Below are positions 1 to 5,279 of a stretch of DNA of 5,279 nucleotides, piece after piece. The translations under genes were made by a program, and so were the position numbers. The stretch covers positions 1-5,279 of the forward strand of contig QGUR01000306.1 in assembly GCA_003242205.1 (NCBI GenBank), in the 5' to 3' direction. Positions within the stretch are counted from its first letter, which is position 1, and every line of letters starts with the position of its first letter. This DNA is from Chloroflexota bacterium (lineage in GTDB: Bacteria > Chloroflexota > Anaerolineae > Aggregatilineales > Phototrophicaceae). A model generated the notes under the pieces. That model saw only the letters and a list, made by a program, of their open reading frames with translations. It did no database searches and was not told the origin of the DNA.

Positions 1-378
1 TCGCTGCGAAACCGCTACCACCTGAGCCACACCGACTACGTTAACAGCGGTTATCCTGACATTAGCTGGCATGGCACCGAGCCGTGGCAGCCGGACTGGT
101 CGGAATATAGCCGGACGCTGGCGTTCATGCTATGTGGCAGGCACGCGCGCGGCGGCACACAAACCGATGACTATATTTATGTCGCGATGAATATGTACTG
201 GGATTCGGTCTGGTTCCATCTGCCACAACTGCCCGCAGACCTGAGCTGGCATGTGGCAGTGAACACCGGCATGCCATCCCCCGAAGATATTTTCCCAACC
301 GGGCAGGAGCCGCGGTTGGCCGACCAGACGAGTATGCTTCTGGGGCCGCGCAGCGTCGCGGTGCTTGTGGGAAAGTAA
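1..378 (+). CDS. glgX: Glycogen debranching enzyme, C-terminal part (5' truncated by window)
   Basis: The frame is open from base 1 and ends with TAA at 376-378, giving the last 125 residues of a longer protein whose start lies outside the window. GlgX/isoamylase-type enzymes (GH13) hydrolyse alpha-1,6 branch links in glycogen or limit dextrin in the cytoplasm. The visible part is not the catalytic barrel. It holds the end of the barrel region and the C-terminal beta-sandwich, recognised by the stretch WHGTEPWQPDWSEYSRTLAF, followed by DDYIYVAMNMYWDSVWFHLP and a closing segment ending in GPRSVAVLVGK, all typical of GlgX tails. The catalytic residues cannot be checked. TreX/isoamylase or another GH13 debranching enzyme is the main alternative. 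The next gene starts only 31 bases later, so co-transcription with the partner-switching genes is possible, but a functional link is not evident. Confidence 0.88.
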   Translation, partial: SLRNRYHLSHTDYVNSGYPDISWHGTEPWQPDWSEYSRTLAFMLCGRHARGGTQTDDYIYVAMNMYWDSVWFHLPQLPADLSWHVAVNTGMPSPEDIFPTGQEPRLADQTSMLLGPRSVAVLVGK

Positions 379-394
379 GTAGCGGTTTTTCAAC

Positions 395-400
395 GAGGAG
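395..400 (+). promoter_or_regulatory. Ribosome binding site of the STAS gene
   Basis: GAGGAG lies 9 bases before the ATG at 410. It is a good Shine-Dalgarno match and supports that start. The gap after the debranching enzyme stop is only 31 bases and shows no hairpin, so read-through from upstream is plausible. Confidence 0.7.
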
Positions 401-409
401 AACACTGTC

Positions 410-748
410 ATGGCCTTTCAGGCAAATCTAGAACTGCTTCCGAATATCGCCAAGATCACGATCTCGGGCGAGTTGGACGCGAGCGTCGCGCCCGCGTTTC
501 GTGAGCGTATTGAGGAAGCTGCGGAAGCATCGCCCAAGCGCCTCGTGCTGGTGATGAACGACCTCGAGTACATGTCGAGCGCCGGCCTGCGCGTGCTGGT
601 TTTTGCCAAGCAGAAGATGGGCGCCGGCATCGATATCTATGTCGTGGGGGCGCAGCCGCAGGTGGTCGAGCCCATTCGCCAGACCGGATTCCACCACAGC
701 GTCGTCATGCTCGATAGCTATGACGCCGAGCGCATCGAAAACGTCTAG
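410..748 (+). CDS. STAS-domain anti-sigma factor antagonist (RsbV/SpoIIAA-like)
   Basis: The 112-residue protein is a single STAS domain, the usual length for this family. Known members bind an anti-sigma kinase when unphosphorylated, freeing the sigma factor or other target; phosphorylation on a conserved serine blocks this. Visible hallmarks are the N-terminal strand with ISGELDAS (residues 18-25), the hydrophobic strand RLVLVMNDLEYM (44-55) and the phospho-site loop SSAGLRVLV (56-64). Aligned with the DSSGL loop of SpoIIAA, Ser57 takes the place of the phospho-acceptor serine, and the preceding Asp is replaced by Ser56, as in many STAS proteins of the SSAGL type. The start is supported by GAGGAG at 395-400. 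The next two same-strand genes encode a matching kinase and phosphatase, so this is probably the switch protein of that module. The final target (sigma factor or otherwise) is not in the window. Confidence 0.93.
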   Translation: MAFQANLELLPNIAKITISGELDASVAPAFRERIEEAAEASPKRLVLVMNDLEYMSSAGLRVLVFAKQKMGAGIDIYVVGAQPQVVEPIRQTGFHHSVVMLDSYDAERIENV

Positions 749-763
749 CTTCGGCTGAATCGA

Positions 764-822
764 TAGCCGCTGTTCGGAGAACGCCCGGCGTAGTCTCGAC
801 GCGGCGTTCTCCGTCAGGGCTA
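764..822 (+). other. Long interrupted hairpin between STAS and kinase genes
   Basis: An 11-bp perfect inverted repeat (CGGAGAACGCC at 775-785, GGCGTTCTCCG at 803-813) is extended inward by GCGT/ACGC (788-791 with 799-802, 7-base loop). It is extended outward by CTG/CAG (770-772 with 815-817) and TAGCC/GGCTA (764-768 with 818-822). That is about 23 base pairs with small bulges. An alternative outer pairing, ATAGCC 763-768 with GGCTAT 825-830, is also possible. No T-run follows, so it is not a standard intrinsic terminator. It could be an RNA-stability or attenuation element that gives the STAS gene a different expression level from the kinase gene, or a dispersed repeat. The rest of the 124-base gap shows no clear promoter to me. 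Confidence 0.6.
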
Positions 823-872
823 CTGGCTATTCACCCTTTATCCGCGATTACGATGGAATTGCGAAACCTAAT

Positions 873-1307
873 ATGGCCGATTACGAGACGAATAGCCTGG
901 TTTTCCCGGCGAGCAAAGAGTATCTGGGAGAAACCTTGAGCCAGTTACGCCAGTACGTCACTGAAGTCGCTGAGCGGGCTGGCCTGGAAAAGGCGACGAT
1001 GCACCGGCTTCGGCTGGCAATTGATGAAATAGCCACCAATATCATTGTTTACGGCTACGCGGATCGAGGTGAAGGCGAGATACGTGTTACGACCAGCATA
1101 GATGACGAGTTTGTCACCATTTCGCTGGAAGATACAGGCATCCCGTTTGATCCGACACAGCGTGAAATGCCGGACAACTTCGATGACCCGCTGGAAGAGC
1201 GTGAAATCGGCGGGCTGGGGATTTACCTCGCCATCAATGGCGTCGATGATTTTCGATACGAACGGGTTGGTGAATGCAACCGCAACCATTTCACCGTGAG
1301 GCGTTAG
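873..1307 (+). CDS. Anti-sigma factor serine kinase (RsbW/SpoIIAB-like, HATPase_c_2)
   Basis: This 144-residue protein is a single GHKL-type ATPase domain without a sensor or membrane segment, the normal size for RsbW-type kinases. These bind and inhibit a sigma factor or other partner, and phosphorylate the cognate STAS antagonist using ATP. Visible motifs are the N-box RLRLAIDEIATNIIVYGY (residues 45-62, with Glu52 and Asn56 for Mg-ATP), the G1 box EDTGIPFDP (86-94, Asp87 contacting adenine) and the G2 box with GGLGIYLA (113-120). All look intact, so an active kinase is predicted. ATG 873 is the only plausible start: no in-frame ATG, GTG or TTG lies in the 60 bases before it. The ribosome binding site is weak, with only a GGA about 15 bases upstream. 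The phosphatase gene follows after 24 bases. Whether the partner is a sigma factor cannot be told from this window. Confidence 0.92.
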   Translation: MADYETNSLVFPASKEYLGETLSQLRQYVTEVAERAGLEKATMHRLRLAIDEIATNIIVYGYADRGEGEIRVTTSIDDEFVTISLEDTGIPFDPTQREMPDNFDDPLEEREIGGLGIYLAINGVDDFRYERVGECNRNHFTVRR

Positions 1308-1331
1308 CTCTGGGGAATTGAAGGTTACTCG

Positions 1332-3167
1332 ATGGATCGTCAGGTAAGCGCAGTCATAGTAGATGAAAACGCTGAACGCCGGACGCGCGTCAGCGGGCAT
1401 TTGATTCAGCGAGGGTATGATGTGCGCGTCGTGTCCAGCGCGCAGGCGGGTCTTGATGCCTTGCGCCAGCAGCCCGCGCAACTCGTCCTCATGAGCGTCA
1501 ATGTCGCTGGCGACGACGGCGTGGAAGCGCTGGCGCGCATCAAGGCAAACACGAACGGTGATGTTGCTTCGGTGATCGTTATGGCTGCGCCTTCCGAAAT
1601 GGACAAGGTGATCACGGCCATACATCGCGGGGCCGACGACTATATGCTCGATCCCTGCAGTCCGGAACTCCTTGACGCGCAACTGGCGATCAACCTCGAG
1701 CGCAAGTACATGCGCGACCAGCAGTACGCACGTATGCGTACTGTTGAAAAGCTCGCTCAGTGCCAGCGCGTTGGGTTTACGCTGAACACTGCGCTTTCGA
1801 CAGAGTCGAATCTTGAGATTCTCCTGCAAAACATCCTGCGCGAGACGATGGTGCTCTGTAACGCAGGCGCGGGGGCTGTCTACACGCGCAGCGAGAATGA
1901 CGTGCTGCGTATGGTGGCGTTTCTGCGGCGCGACGAGCAGAACCCGATGGAGTTCATCGCGCTTGACTCCATCCCCTATCCTCAGGTGTCGATGTTCGAT
2001 CCCGATACCGGAGAGGCGGTCAAGAACAATGTGATCGCCGATGTGGCGCATAACGCCCAGACCATCGCCATCGACGACATCTACGAATCGCAGGATTATG
2101 ACTTTTCGGCGTTGATCGAGTTTGACCGGATAAATAATCTGCGCTGCCAATCGTGCCTTGTCGTGCCGTTGATGAAGGACGGTTCGGGGCATGTCATGGG
2201 CGTGCTGCAGTTGTTCAACGCCGAAGACGATCAGGGGCGCGTCGTGCCGTTCGACAGTGACAGCCGGCTGGTTGCGGAATCGCTTGCCATGCAGGCGGCG
2301 GTTGTGATCAACAACCATATGCTTCTTCAGGAGCGCGAGATGTTGGCGAAGCTGGAAAACGACATCCACATCGGGCGGCGTATCCAGAGCAACTTTTTGC
2401 CCAGCTATATGCCCAAGGTGAAAGGGCTGGAAATTTCCGCGCGCTTTCGGCCCGCGCGCGAAGTCGCCGGCGACTTTTACGACGTCTTTTTCATGATGAA
2501 CAAACGGCGCGTCGGCTTCCTGATCGCCGATGTGACGGACAAGGGCGTCGGCGCGGCGCTGTTCATGTCGCTGACTCGCAGCCTGTTACGCGCTTTCGCC
2601 ATGCAGACCTACAACATCAACTGGGCCGAATCGCTGTTTGACGATGGGCCATCCGGCGGCCGTTCCGGCTCCAGCCGGCTGGCGATCTCTGCCAATGCGT
2701 TGCGAACGGCGGTGGTGAATACGAACGAATACATCACCGAACATCATCTTGAACTCAATATGTTCGCGACGCTGTTCTTCGGGATGCTCGATCCACATTC
2801 CGGCAGTCTGATGTATATCAACGGCGGGCACTGTCCGCCGCTGGTGATCGGTTCGAACGGCATCATTAAGGAACGTCTGGAGCCGACCGGCCCCGCAGTG
2901 GGTATGTTCCCCGGCGCTGATTTCGAAATCATGGAAACTCAGCTTGAGCGCGGCGATTTTCTGCTGTGTTATACCGACGGCGTGACCGACGCGCGCGATC
3001 CTTCGGGCAAGTTCTACGCCGAAACCGGCTTGCTGAATTTCATCGAGTCTGCGCCGTTGACGACCGCGCAGGACCTGCTGGATCGGCTGGATCTTGCTTT
3101 GCGCGATCACATTCGGGAAGCAGTACAGTTCGACGACATCACGATGCTCGCGCTGCGACGCGAGTAA
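1332..3167 (+). CDS. Pseudo-receiver–GAF–PP2C (SpoIIE/RsbU-type) serine phosphatase
   Basis: This is a 611-residue soluble protein with three parts. Residues 1-125 form a CheY-like receiver: Asp11-Glu12 of the acidic pair remain, but Ser55 sits at the phospho-acceptor Asp position (QLVLMSVNVAGDDG), Ala85 replaces the conserved Thr and Asp107 replaces the conserved Lys (GADDYMLDP). Residues about 155-330 look like a GAF sensor domain (RCQSCLVVPLMKDGSG, then VMGVLQLFNAED). A helical linker (331-355) leads to the PP2C/SpoIIE phosphatase (about 345-611). Its metal-binding motifs are intact: GDFYD (Asp381, Asp384), ADVTDKG (Asp400, Asp403), YTDGVTDARD (Asp549, Asp553) and FDDITML (Asp601, Asp602). 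In this family the enzyme dephosphorylates the STAS antagonist and so turns the switch on. ATG 1332 is preceded by GAAGG at 1320-1324. The GAF ligand is unknown. The adjacent kinase and STAS genes make this the likely input arm of the module. Confidence 0.93.
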   Translation: MDRQVSAVIVDENAERRTRVSGHLIQRGYDVRVVSSAQAGLDALRQQPAQLVLMSVNVAGDDGVEALARIKANTNGDVASVIVMAAPSEMDKVITAIHRGADDYMLDPCSPELLDAQLAINLERKYMRDQQYARMRTVEKLAQCQRVGFTLNTALSTESNLEILLQNILRETMVLCNAGAGAVYTRSENDVLRMVAFLRRDEQNPMEFIALDSIPYPQVSMFDPDTGEAVKNNVIADVAHNAQTIAIDDIYESQDYDFSALIEFDRINNLRCQSCLVVPLMKDGSGHVMGVLQLFNAEDDQGRVVPFDSDSRLVAESLAMQAAVVINNHMLLQEREMLAKLENDIHIGRRIQSNFLPSYMPKVKGLEISARFRPAREVAGDFYDVFFMMNKRRVGFLIADVTDKGVGAALFMSLTRSLLRAFAMQTYNINWAESLFDDGPSGGRSGSSRLAISANALRTAVVNTNEYITEHHLELNMFATLFFGMLDPHSGSLMYINGGHCPPLVIGSNGIIKERLEPTGPAVGMFPGADFEIMETQLERGDFLLCYTDGVTDARDPSGKFYAETGLLNFIESAPLTTAQDLLDRLDLALRDHIREAVQFDDITMLALRRE

Positions 3168-3178
3168 CGCTAACCTGC

Positions 3179-3197
3179 GCCGCCGCGACCCGGCGGC
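3179..3197 (+). other. Short GC-rich hairpin between phosphatase and CoxS-like genes
   Basis: GCCGCCG at 3179-3185 pairs perfectly with CGGCGGC at 3191-3197 around a 5-base loop, 12 bases after the phosphatase stop. No T-run follows, so it is at best a weak or factor-assisted terminator. It may mark the boundary between the regulatory genes and the oxidoreductase operon, or simply be GC-rich chance. Confidence 0.4.
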
Positions 3198-3210
3198 CCA
3201 GTACGTCAAC

Positions 3211-3217
3211 GGGGGAA
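3211..3217 (+). promoter_or_regulatory. Ribosome binding site deciding the CoxS-like start
   Basis: GGGGGAA precedes ATG 3221 by 3 bases. The reading frame is open further upstream to ATG 2966, but this purine-rich site and the family N-terminus (MHIDLTVNGQ) place the true start at 3221. Confidence 0.6.
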
Positions 3218-3220
3218 GCG

Positions 3221-4033
3221 ATGCATATAGACCTGACTGTAAACGGGCAGGCGCGGCAGGCTGATGTGGAGCCGCGGCTGCTGCTGGTTGATCTGCTGCG
3301 CGACGAGTTTGGTCTGACCGGGGCTAAGGTTGGCTGCGATACCGGGCAGTGCGGTAGCTGCGTCGTGTTGGTGGACGGCGTCTCGGTCAAGAGTTGCGCC
3401 ATGCTTGCCGTTCAGGCGGATGGCGCGAACATCACGACCGTGGAAGGCCTTTCCGAAGCCGGGCGTCTCACGCCGCTGCAGGCGGCTTTCCAAACGATGC
3501 ACGCCGTGCAGTGCGGTTTCTGCACGCCCGGCATGATCGTGTCGCTGTCCGACCTGCTGAAGCGCAATCCGGACCCTACCGAAGAGGAGGTCCGTTTGTG
3601 GCTTGAAGGCCATCTGTGCCGTTGCACGGGCTATGAGAACGTTGTGCGGGCGGTTGAAGCTGCTCGCCAGATAGGGAAGAGTCCCGCGCATATTCTGGCG
3701 GATACGCCGCTGAAGCAGTTGTACGAGCGTCAGGTAGCTTATCTGGAGGCCAGCGATTTTGATGCGCTGGTCGAAAACAACTATCACGAAGACGCGATCC
3801 TGACGAGCTTCGACGGTATTTATACAGGGCGCGACGCGCTTCGCGAATATTTCCGCAACCGCGCACAGTCGCAGGGGCAGATTGATTTCCTGTCGACCGA
3901 GAAATATGTCGAAAGCGACGGCGCGTTCTACTATGAAGCCCTCGTGCGCTCGGCTGAGGGCGTCCGCAAGATCTATAACGGCTGCGTTGTTCGGGATGGC
4001 AAAATTACGCATCATTTCGAGGGGGCAAAATGA
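3221..4033 (+). CDS. CoxS-like [2Fe-2S] subunit fused to a C-terminal NTF2/SnoaL-like domain
   Basis: This is a 270-residue protein; CoxS-type subunits are normally about 155-170 residues. Residues 1-155 are a complete small subunit of the xanthine dehydrogenase/CO dehydrogenase family, which passes electrons from the molybdenum site to FAD. The plant-type cluster ligands are Cys39, Cys44, Cys47 and Cys59; the second cluster ligands are Cys98, Cys101, Cys133 and Cys135 (QCGFCTPGM and HLCRCTGY; His131 stands where Asn is usual). Residues about 160-270 are an additional domain (DTPLKQLYERQVAYLEASDF, then YHEDAI, a GRDAL segment and RDGKITHHFEG) that reads as NTF2/SnoaL-like. Its function here is unknown. 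The junction is in frame, with no stop, ATG or ribosome site before the extra domain, so a genuine fusion is favoured. The C-terminal domain is closely related to the next gene's product, which starts in a 4-base ATGA overlap. Substrate cannot be assigned. Confidence 0.9.
   Translation: MHIDLTVNGQARQADVEPRLLLVDLLRDEFGLTGAKVGCDTGQCGSCVVLVDGVSVKSCAMLAVQADGANITTVEGLSEAGRLTPLQAAFQTMHAVQCGFCTPGMIVSLSDLLKRNPDPTEEEVRLWLEGHLCRCTGYENVVRAVEAARQIGKSPAHILADTPLKQLYERQVAYLEASDFDALVENNYHEDAILTSFDGIYTGRDALREYFRNRAQSQGQIDFLSTEKYVESDGAFYYEALVRSAEGVRKIYNGCVVRDGKITHHFEGAK
3701..4024 (+). repeat. NTF2/SnoaL-like domain, copy A (fused to CoxS-like subunit)
   Basis: Residues 161-268 of the CoxS-like fusion. Aligned without any gap to copy B at 4099-4422, 44 of 108 positions are identical (about 41%, counted by eye). 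Shared blocks include QV-YL-A-DF, YHEDA, STxK followed by ES, and RDGKI. The similarity is at protein level; the DNA has diverged substantially, pointing to an old duplication. Confidence 0.85.
4019..4025 (+). promoter_or_regulatory. Ribosome binding site inside the end of the CoxS-like gene
   Basis: GAGGGGG sits 4 bases before ATG 4030, within the last codons of the preceding gene. Together with the ATGA overlap (4030-4033) it suggests translational coupling of the fusion protein and the free NTF2-like protein. Confidence 0.65.
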
Positions 4034-4443
4034 CAGCACAACCGGCCGACCGCGTGACCATAGAGTACGATCCGAATAGTACCGTGCGTATCGTTGTTGA
4101 TACGCCCATGAAACGCTTTTATCAGGAACAGGTCGAATACCTGAACGCGGGTGATTTTGAAGGCCTGGTCAACAACCACTACCATGAGGACGCAGTCCTG
4201 CTTTCCGCGGAGCGGGTTGTTCGCGGCCATGACGCGCTGAAGCGGCATTATGCCAAATATACGGGGCTGATGGCGTTTCTGGAGGTCGTATCCACCGATA
4301 AGTGGATCGAAAGCGAGACGACGTTCGCCTTTGAAGCGACTGCCCGCACGCAGTGGGGCATCAGCCGCGTACATGATGCGTTTTTACTGCGTGACGGCAA
4401 GATTGCAGTTCATTTTACCGGCGGCATTCCGCTGCTTCGCTAA
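4030..4443 (+). CDS. Stand-alone NTF2/SnoaL-like protein, paralogue of the CoxS C-terminal domain
   Basis: This is a 137-residue protein with no signal peptide or membrane segment. Residues 24-131 match the extra domain of the preceding CoxS-like protein without gaps. An additional 23 N-terminal residues precede the shared part. The pattern of an N-terminal helix (MKRFYQEQVEYLNAGDFEGL), the YHEDAVLL strand, a GHDALKRHY helix and C-terminal strands ending RDGKIAVHFTGG is what NTF2/SnoaL-like proteins show. That superfamily includes small-molecule isomerases, cyclases and many non-enzymatic ligand-binding or dimerising proteins, so no reaction is assigned. The gene lies between small- and large-subunit genes and is coupled to the first by ATGA. 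This suggests it acts with the molybdenum hydroxylase, for example as an accessory subunit, assembly partner or substrate-handling protein (inference). The large-subunit gene begins 17 bases after its stop. Confidence 0.85.
   Translation: MTAQPADRVTIEYDPNSTVRIVVDTPMKRFYQEQVEYLNAGDFEGLVNNHYHEDAVLLSAERVVRGHDALKRHYAKYTGLMAFLEVVSTDKWIESETTFAFEATARTQWGISRVHDAFLLRDGKIAVHFTGGIPLLR
4099..4422 (+). repeat. NTF2/SnoaL-like domain, copy B (stand-alone gene)
   Basis: Residues 24-131 of the stand-alone protein, the second member of the tandem pair with 3701-4024. The least conserved stretch is the middle (residues about 74-83, no identities in that ten-residue block), while both ends are well kept. The two copies may therefore share a fold and dimer interface but differ around one face or pocket (inference). 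Confidence 0.85.
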
Positions 4444-4460
4444 CTACGGGATAGGCGTTT

Positions 4461-5279
4461 ATGAACGGACACGTTTTTGGAGCTCCTGTCAAGCGGCGTG
4501 AAGACCCGGCAATGCTGCAGGGACATGCCGATTTTGTCGCCGATCTTCAGTTGCCGAACATGGCGTACATGGAGATTCTCCGCAGCCCGCACGCTCACGC
4601 GATTATCAAGTCGATTGATACGTCGGTAGCGGAGAAAATGCCGGGCGTCATCAAGATCATCACCGGCAAAGACCTCATCGGGCGCATGAAGCCGCTGCCG
4701 TGTGTCTGGATACCGGGCGGCACGGAAAGCCACTTCCCCGAACACCCGCAGGATATTCCCGGCGCGGGCATGGCGCTGCAGGCCGACCGCGTGCGCTTCA
4801 TCGGCGATGGCGTTGCGGCGGTCGTCGCCGAAACGCGCTATCAGGCGGTGGATGCGATGAATGCCATTCGCGTCGAGTATGAGGTTCTGCCCGCGGTTGT
4901 GGAGGCTGATGAGGCCATTCAGGAAGGCGCGCCGCAACTTCATGATGCCGTGCCACATAACCTCAACGCCTACTGGACGTGTGGTAACGCCGAGGCGACC
5001 GACGCCGCTATCGCCGAGGCGGAAGTCGTCGTTAGCATCGACATTGTCAACCAGCGCACCCTCAACAGCCCGCTAGAACCGCGCGGCGCGCTGGCGACAT
5101 ACGATCCGATCACGGGCGAGTATGTACTGTATGCCAGCACGCAGTCACCGCACAACCATCGCCTGATGCTGTGCTACTACATGCTCGATATTCCGCTGAA
5201 CAAGCTGCGCGTCATCGCGCCGAATGTCGGCGGTAGCTTTGGAACCAAGGGGTACATTTATCCTGACATGCCGCTGGCG
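4461..5279 (+). CDS. CoxL-like molybdopterin-binding large subunit (3' truncated by window)
   Basis: The frame is open from ATG 4461 to the window end, giving the first 273 residues of a protein whose family is usually about 750-800 residues. It belongs to the xanthine dehydrogenase/aldehyde oxidase/CO dehydrogenase large subunits, which hold the molybdenum cofactor and do substrate hydroxylation or oxidation. Visible parts are the N-terminal GAPVKRREDPAMLQG, RSPHAHA (41-47), the a/b hammerhead domain ending near VRFIGDGVAAVVAETRYQAV (111-130), and the start of the cofactor domain with LEPRGALATYDP (205-216), YASTQSPH (224-231) and NVGGSFGTKGYIYPD (255-269). The usual GGGFG loop reads GGSFG, with Ser259. 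The active-site loop that separates form I CO dehydrogenase (AYxCSFR) from related enzymes lies beyond the window, so the substrate is unknown. An AGG at 4453-4455 gives a modest ribosome site. The order small subunit–large subunit fits form II-like SLM clusters, with an FAD subunit expected downstream. Confidence 0.92.
   Translation, partial: MNGHVFGAPVKRREDPAMLQGHADFVADLQLPNMAYMEILRSPHAHAIIKSIDTSVAEKMPGVIKIITGKDLIGRMKPLPCVWIPGGTESHFPEHPQDIPGAGMALQADRVRFIGDGVAAVVAETRYQAVDAMNAIRVEYEVLPAVVEADEAIQEGAPQLHDAVPHNLNAYWTCGNAEATDAAIAEAEVVVSIDIVNQRTLNSPLEPRGALATYDPITGEYVLYASTQSPHNHRLMLCYYMLDIPLNKLRVIAPNVGGSFGTKGYIYPDMPLA

Noticed and set aside
775..813. Intrinsic terminator after the STAS gene
   Set aside because: The stem is strong, but the following bases (GTCAGGGCTACTGG onward) contain no T-run, so I list it only as a hairpin.
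820..872. Promoter upstream of the kinase gene
   Set aside because: Some AT-richer hexamers are present (around 830-870), but no convincing -35/-10 pair with proper spacing could be seen.
945..2369. Long open frame on the - strand (474 codons)
   Set aside because: It lies antisense to the kinase and phosphatase genes, which have clear domain motifs. Its translation is rich in His and Arg and shows no recognisable motif, as expected for a shadow frame in GC-rich coding DNA.
2966..3220. 85-codon upstream extension of the CoxS-like reading frame, overlapping the phosphatase gene
   Set aside because: The extension is Arg-rich out-of-frame translation of the phosphatase gene. The family N-terminus and a purine-rich ribosome site both put the start at 3221.
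3650..3710. Fusion caused by a frameshift or a missed stop between CoxS and the NTF2-like tail
   Set aside because: The frame is continuous, coding character is uniform, and no ATG or ribosome site precedes the tail that would serve a separate gene. It remains a formal possibility to check in relatives.
3206..4039. Open frame on the - strand (277 codons) opposite the CoxS-like fusion
   Set aside because: It is a shadow of the + strand gene, whose eight cluster cysteines and paralogue match prove the + frame.
1..5279. tRNA or rRNA genes, CRISPR array, insertion sequence, attachment sites
   Set aside because: Nothing resembling these was seen; almost all of the window is accounted for by the seven protein genes.

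Overview
The window is about 5.3 kb of moderately GC-rich bacterial DNA. All seven genes lie on the + strand, tightly packed. It starts inside one gene and ends inside another. The mix of a GlgX-type debranching enzyme, a small partner-switching module and a Cox-type molybdenum hydroxylase operon resembles Chloroflexota or a similar free-living, probably aerobic lineage. That placement is inference from gene style only; no marker gene is present.

Left part (1-378): the last 125 codons of a glycogen debranching enzyme (GlgX/isoamylase family). Middle part (410-3167): a three-gene partner-switching module, made of a STAS anti-anti-sigma protein (RsbV/SpoIIAA type), a serine kinase/anti-sigma ATPase (RsbW/SpoIIAB type) and a 611-residue receiver-GAF-PP2C phosphatase (RsbU/SpoIIE type). 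By family knowledge the kinase would phosphorylate the STAS serine and the phosphatase would remove the phosphate. The receiver domain of the phosphatase has lost its phospho-acceptor Asp, the Thr and the Lys, so it looks like a pseudo-receiver. A long interrupted hairpin separates the STAS gene from the kinase gene.

Right part (3221-5279): the start of a xanthine dehydrogenase/CO dehydrogenase-family operon. The [2Fe-2S] small subunit (CoxS-like) carries an extra C-terminal domain of about 110 residues with NTF2/SnoaL-like character. The next gene, which overlaps it by an ATGA junction, is a free-standing paralogue of that extra domain (44 of 108 residues identical in an ungapped alignment counted by eye). 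The molybdopterin-binding large subunit (CoxL-like) follows and runs off the window end. No FAD subunit (CoxM) is seen; it may lie downstream.

The duplicated NTF2-like domain, once fused to the iron-sulfur subunit and once free between the small and large subunit genes, is the most unusual thing here. The pseudo-receiver on an apparently active phosphatase is second.
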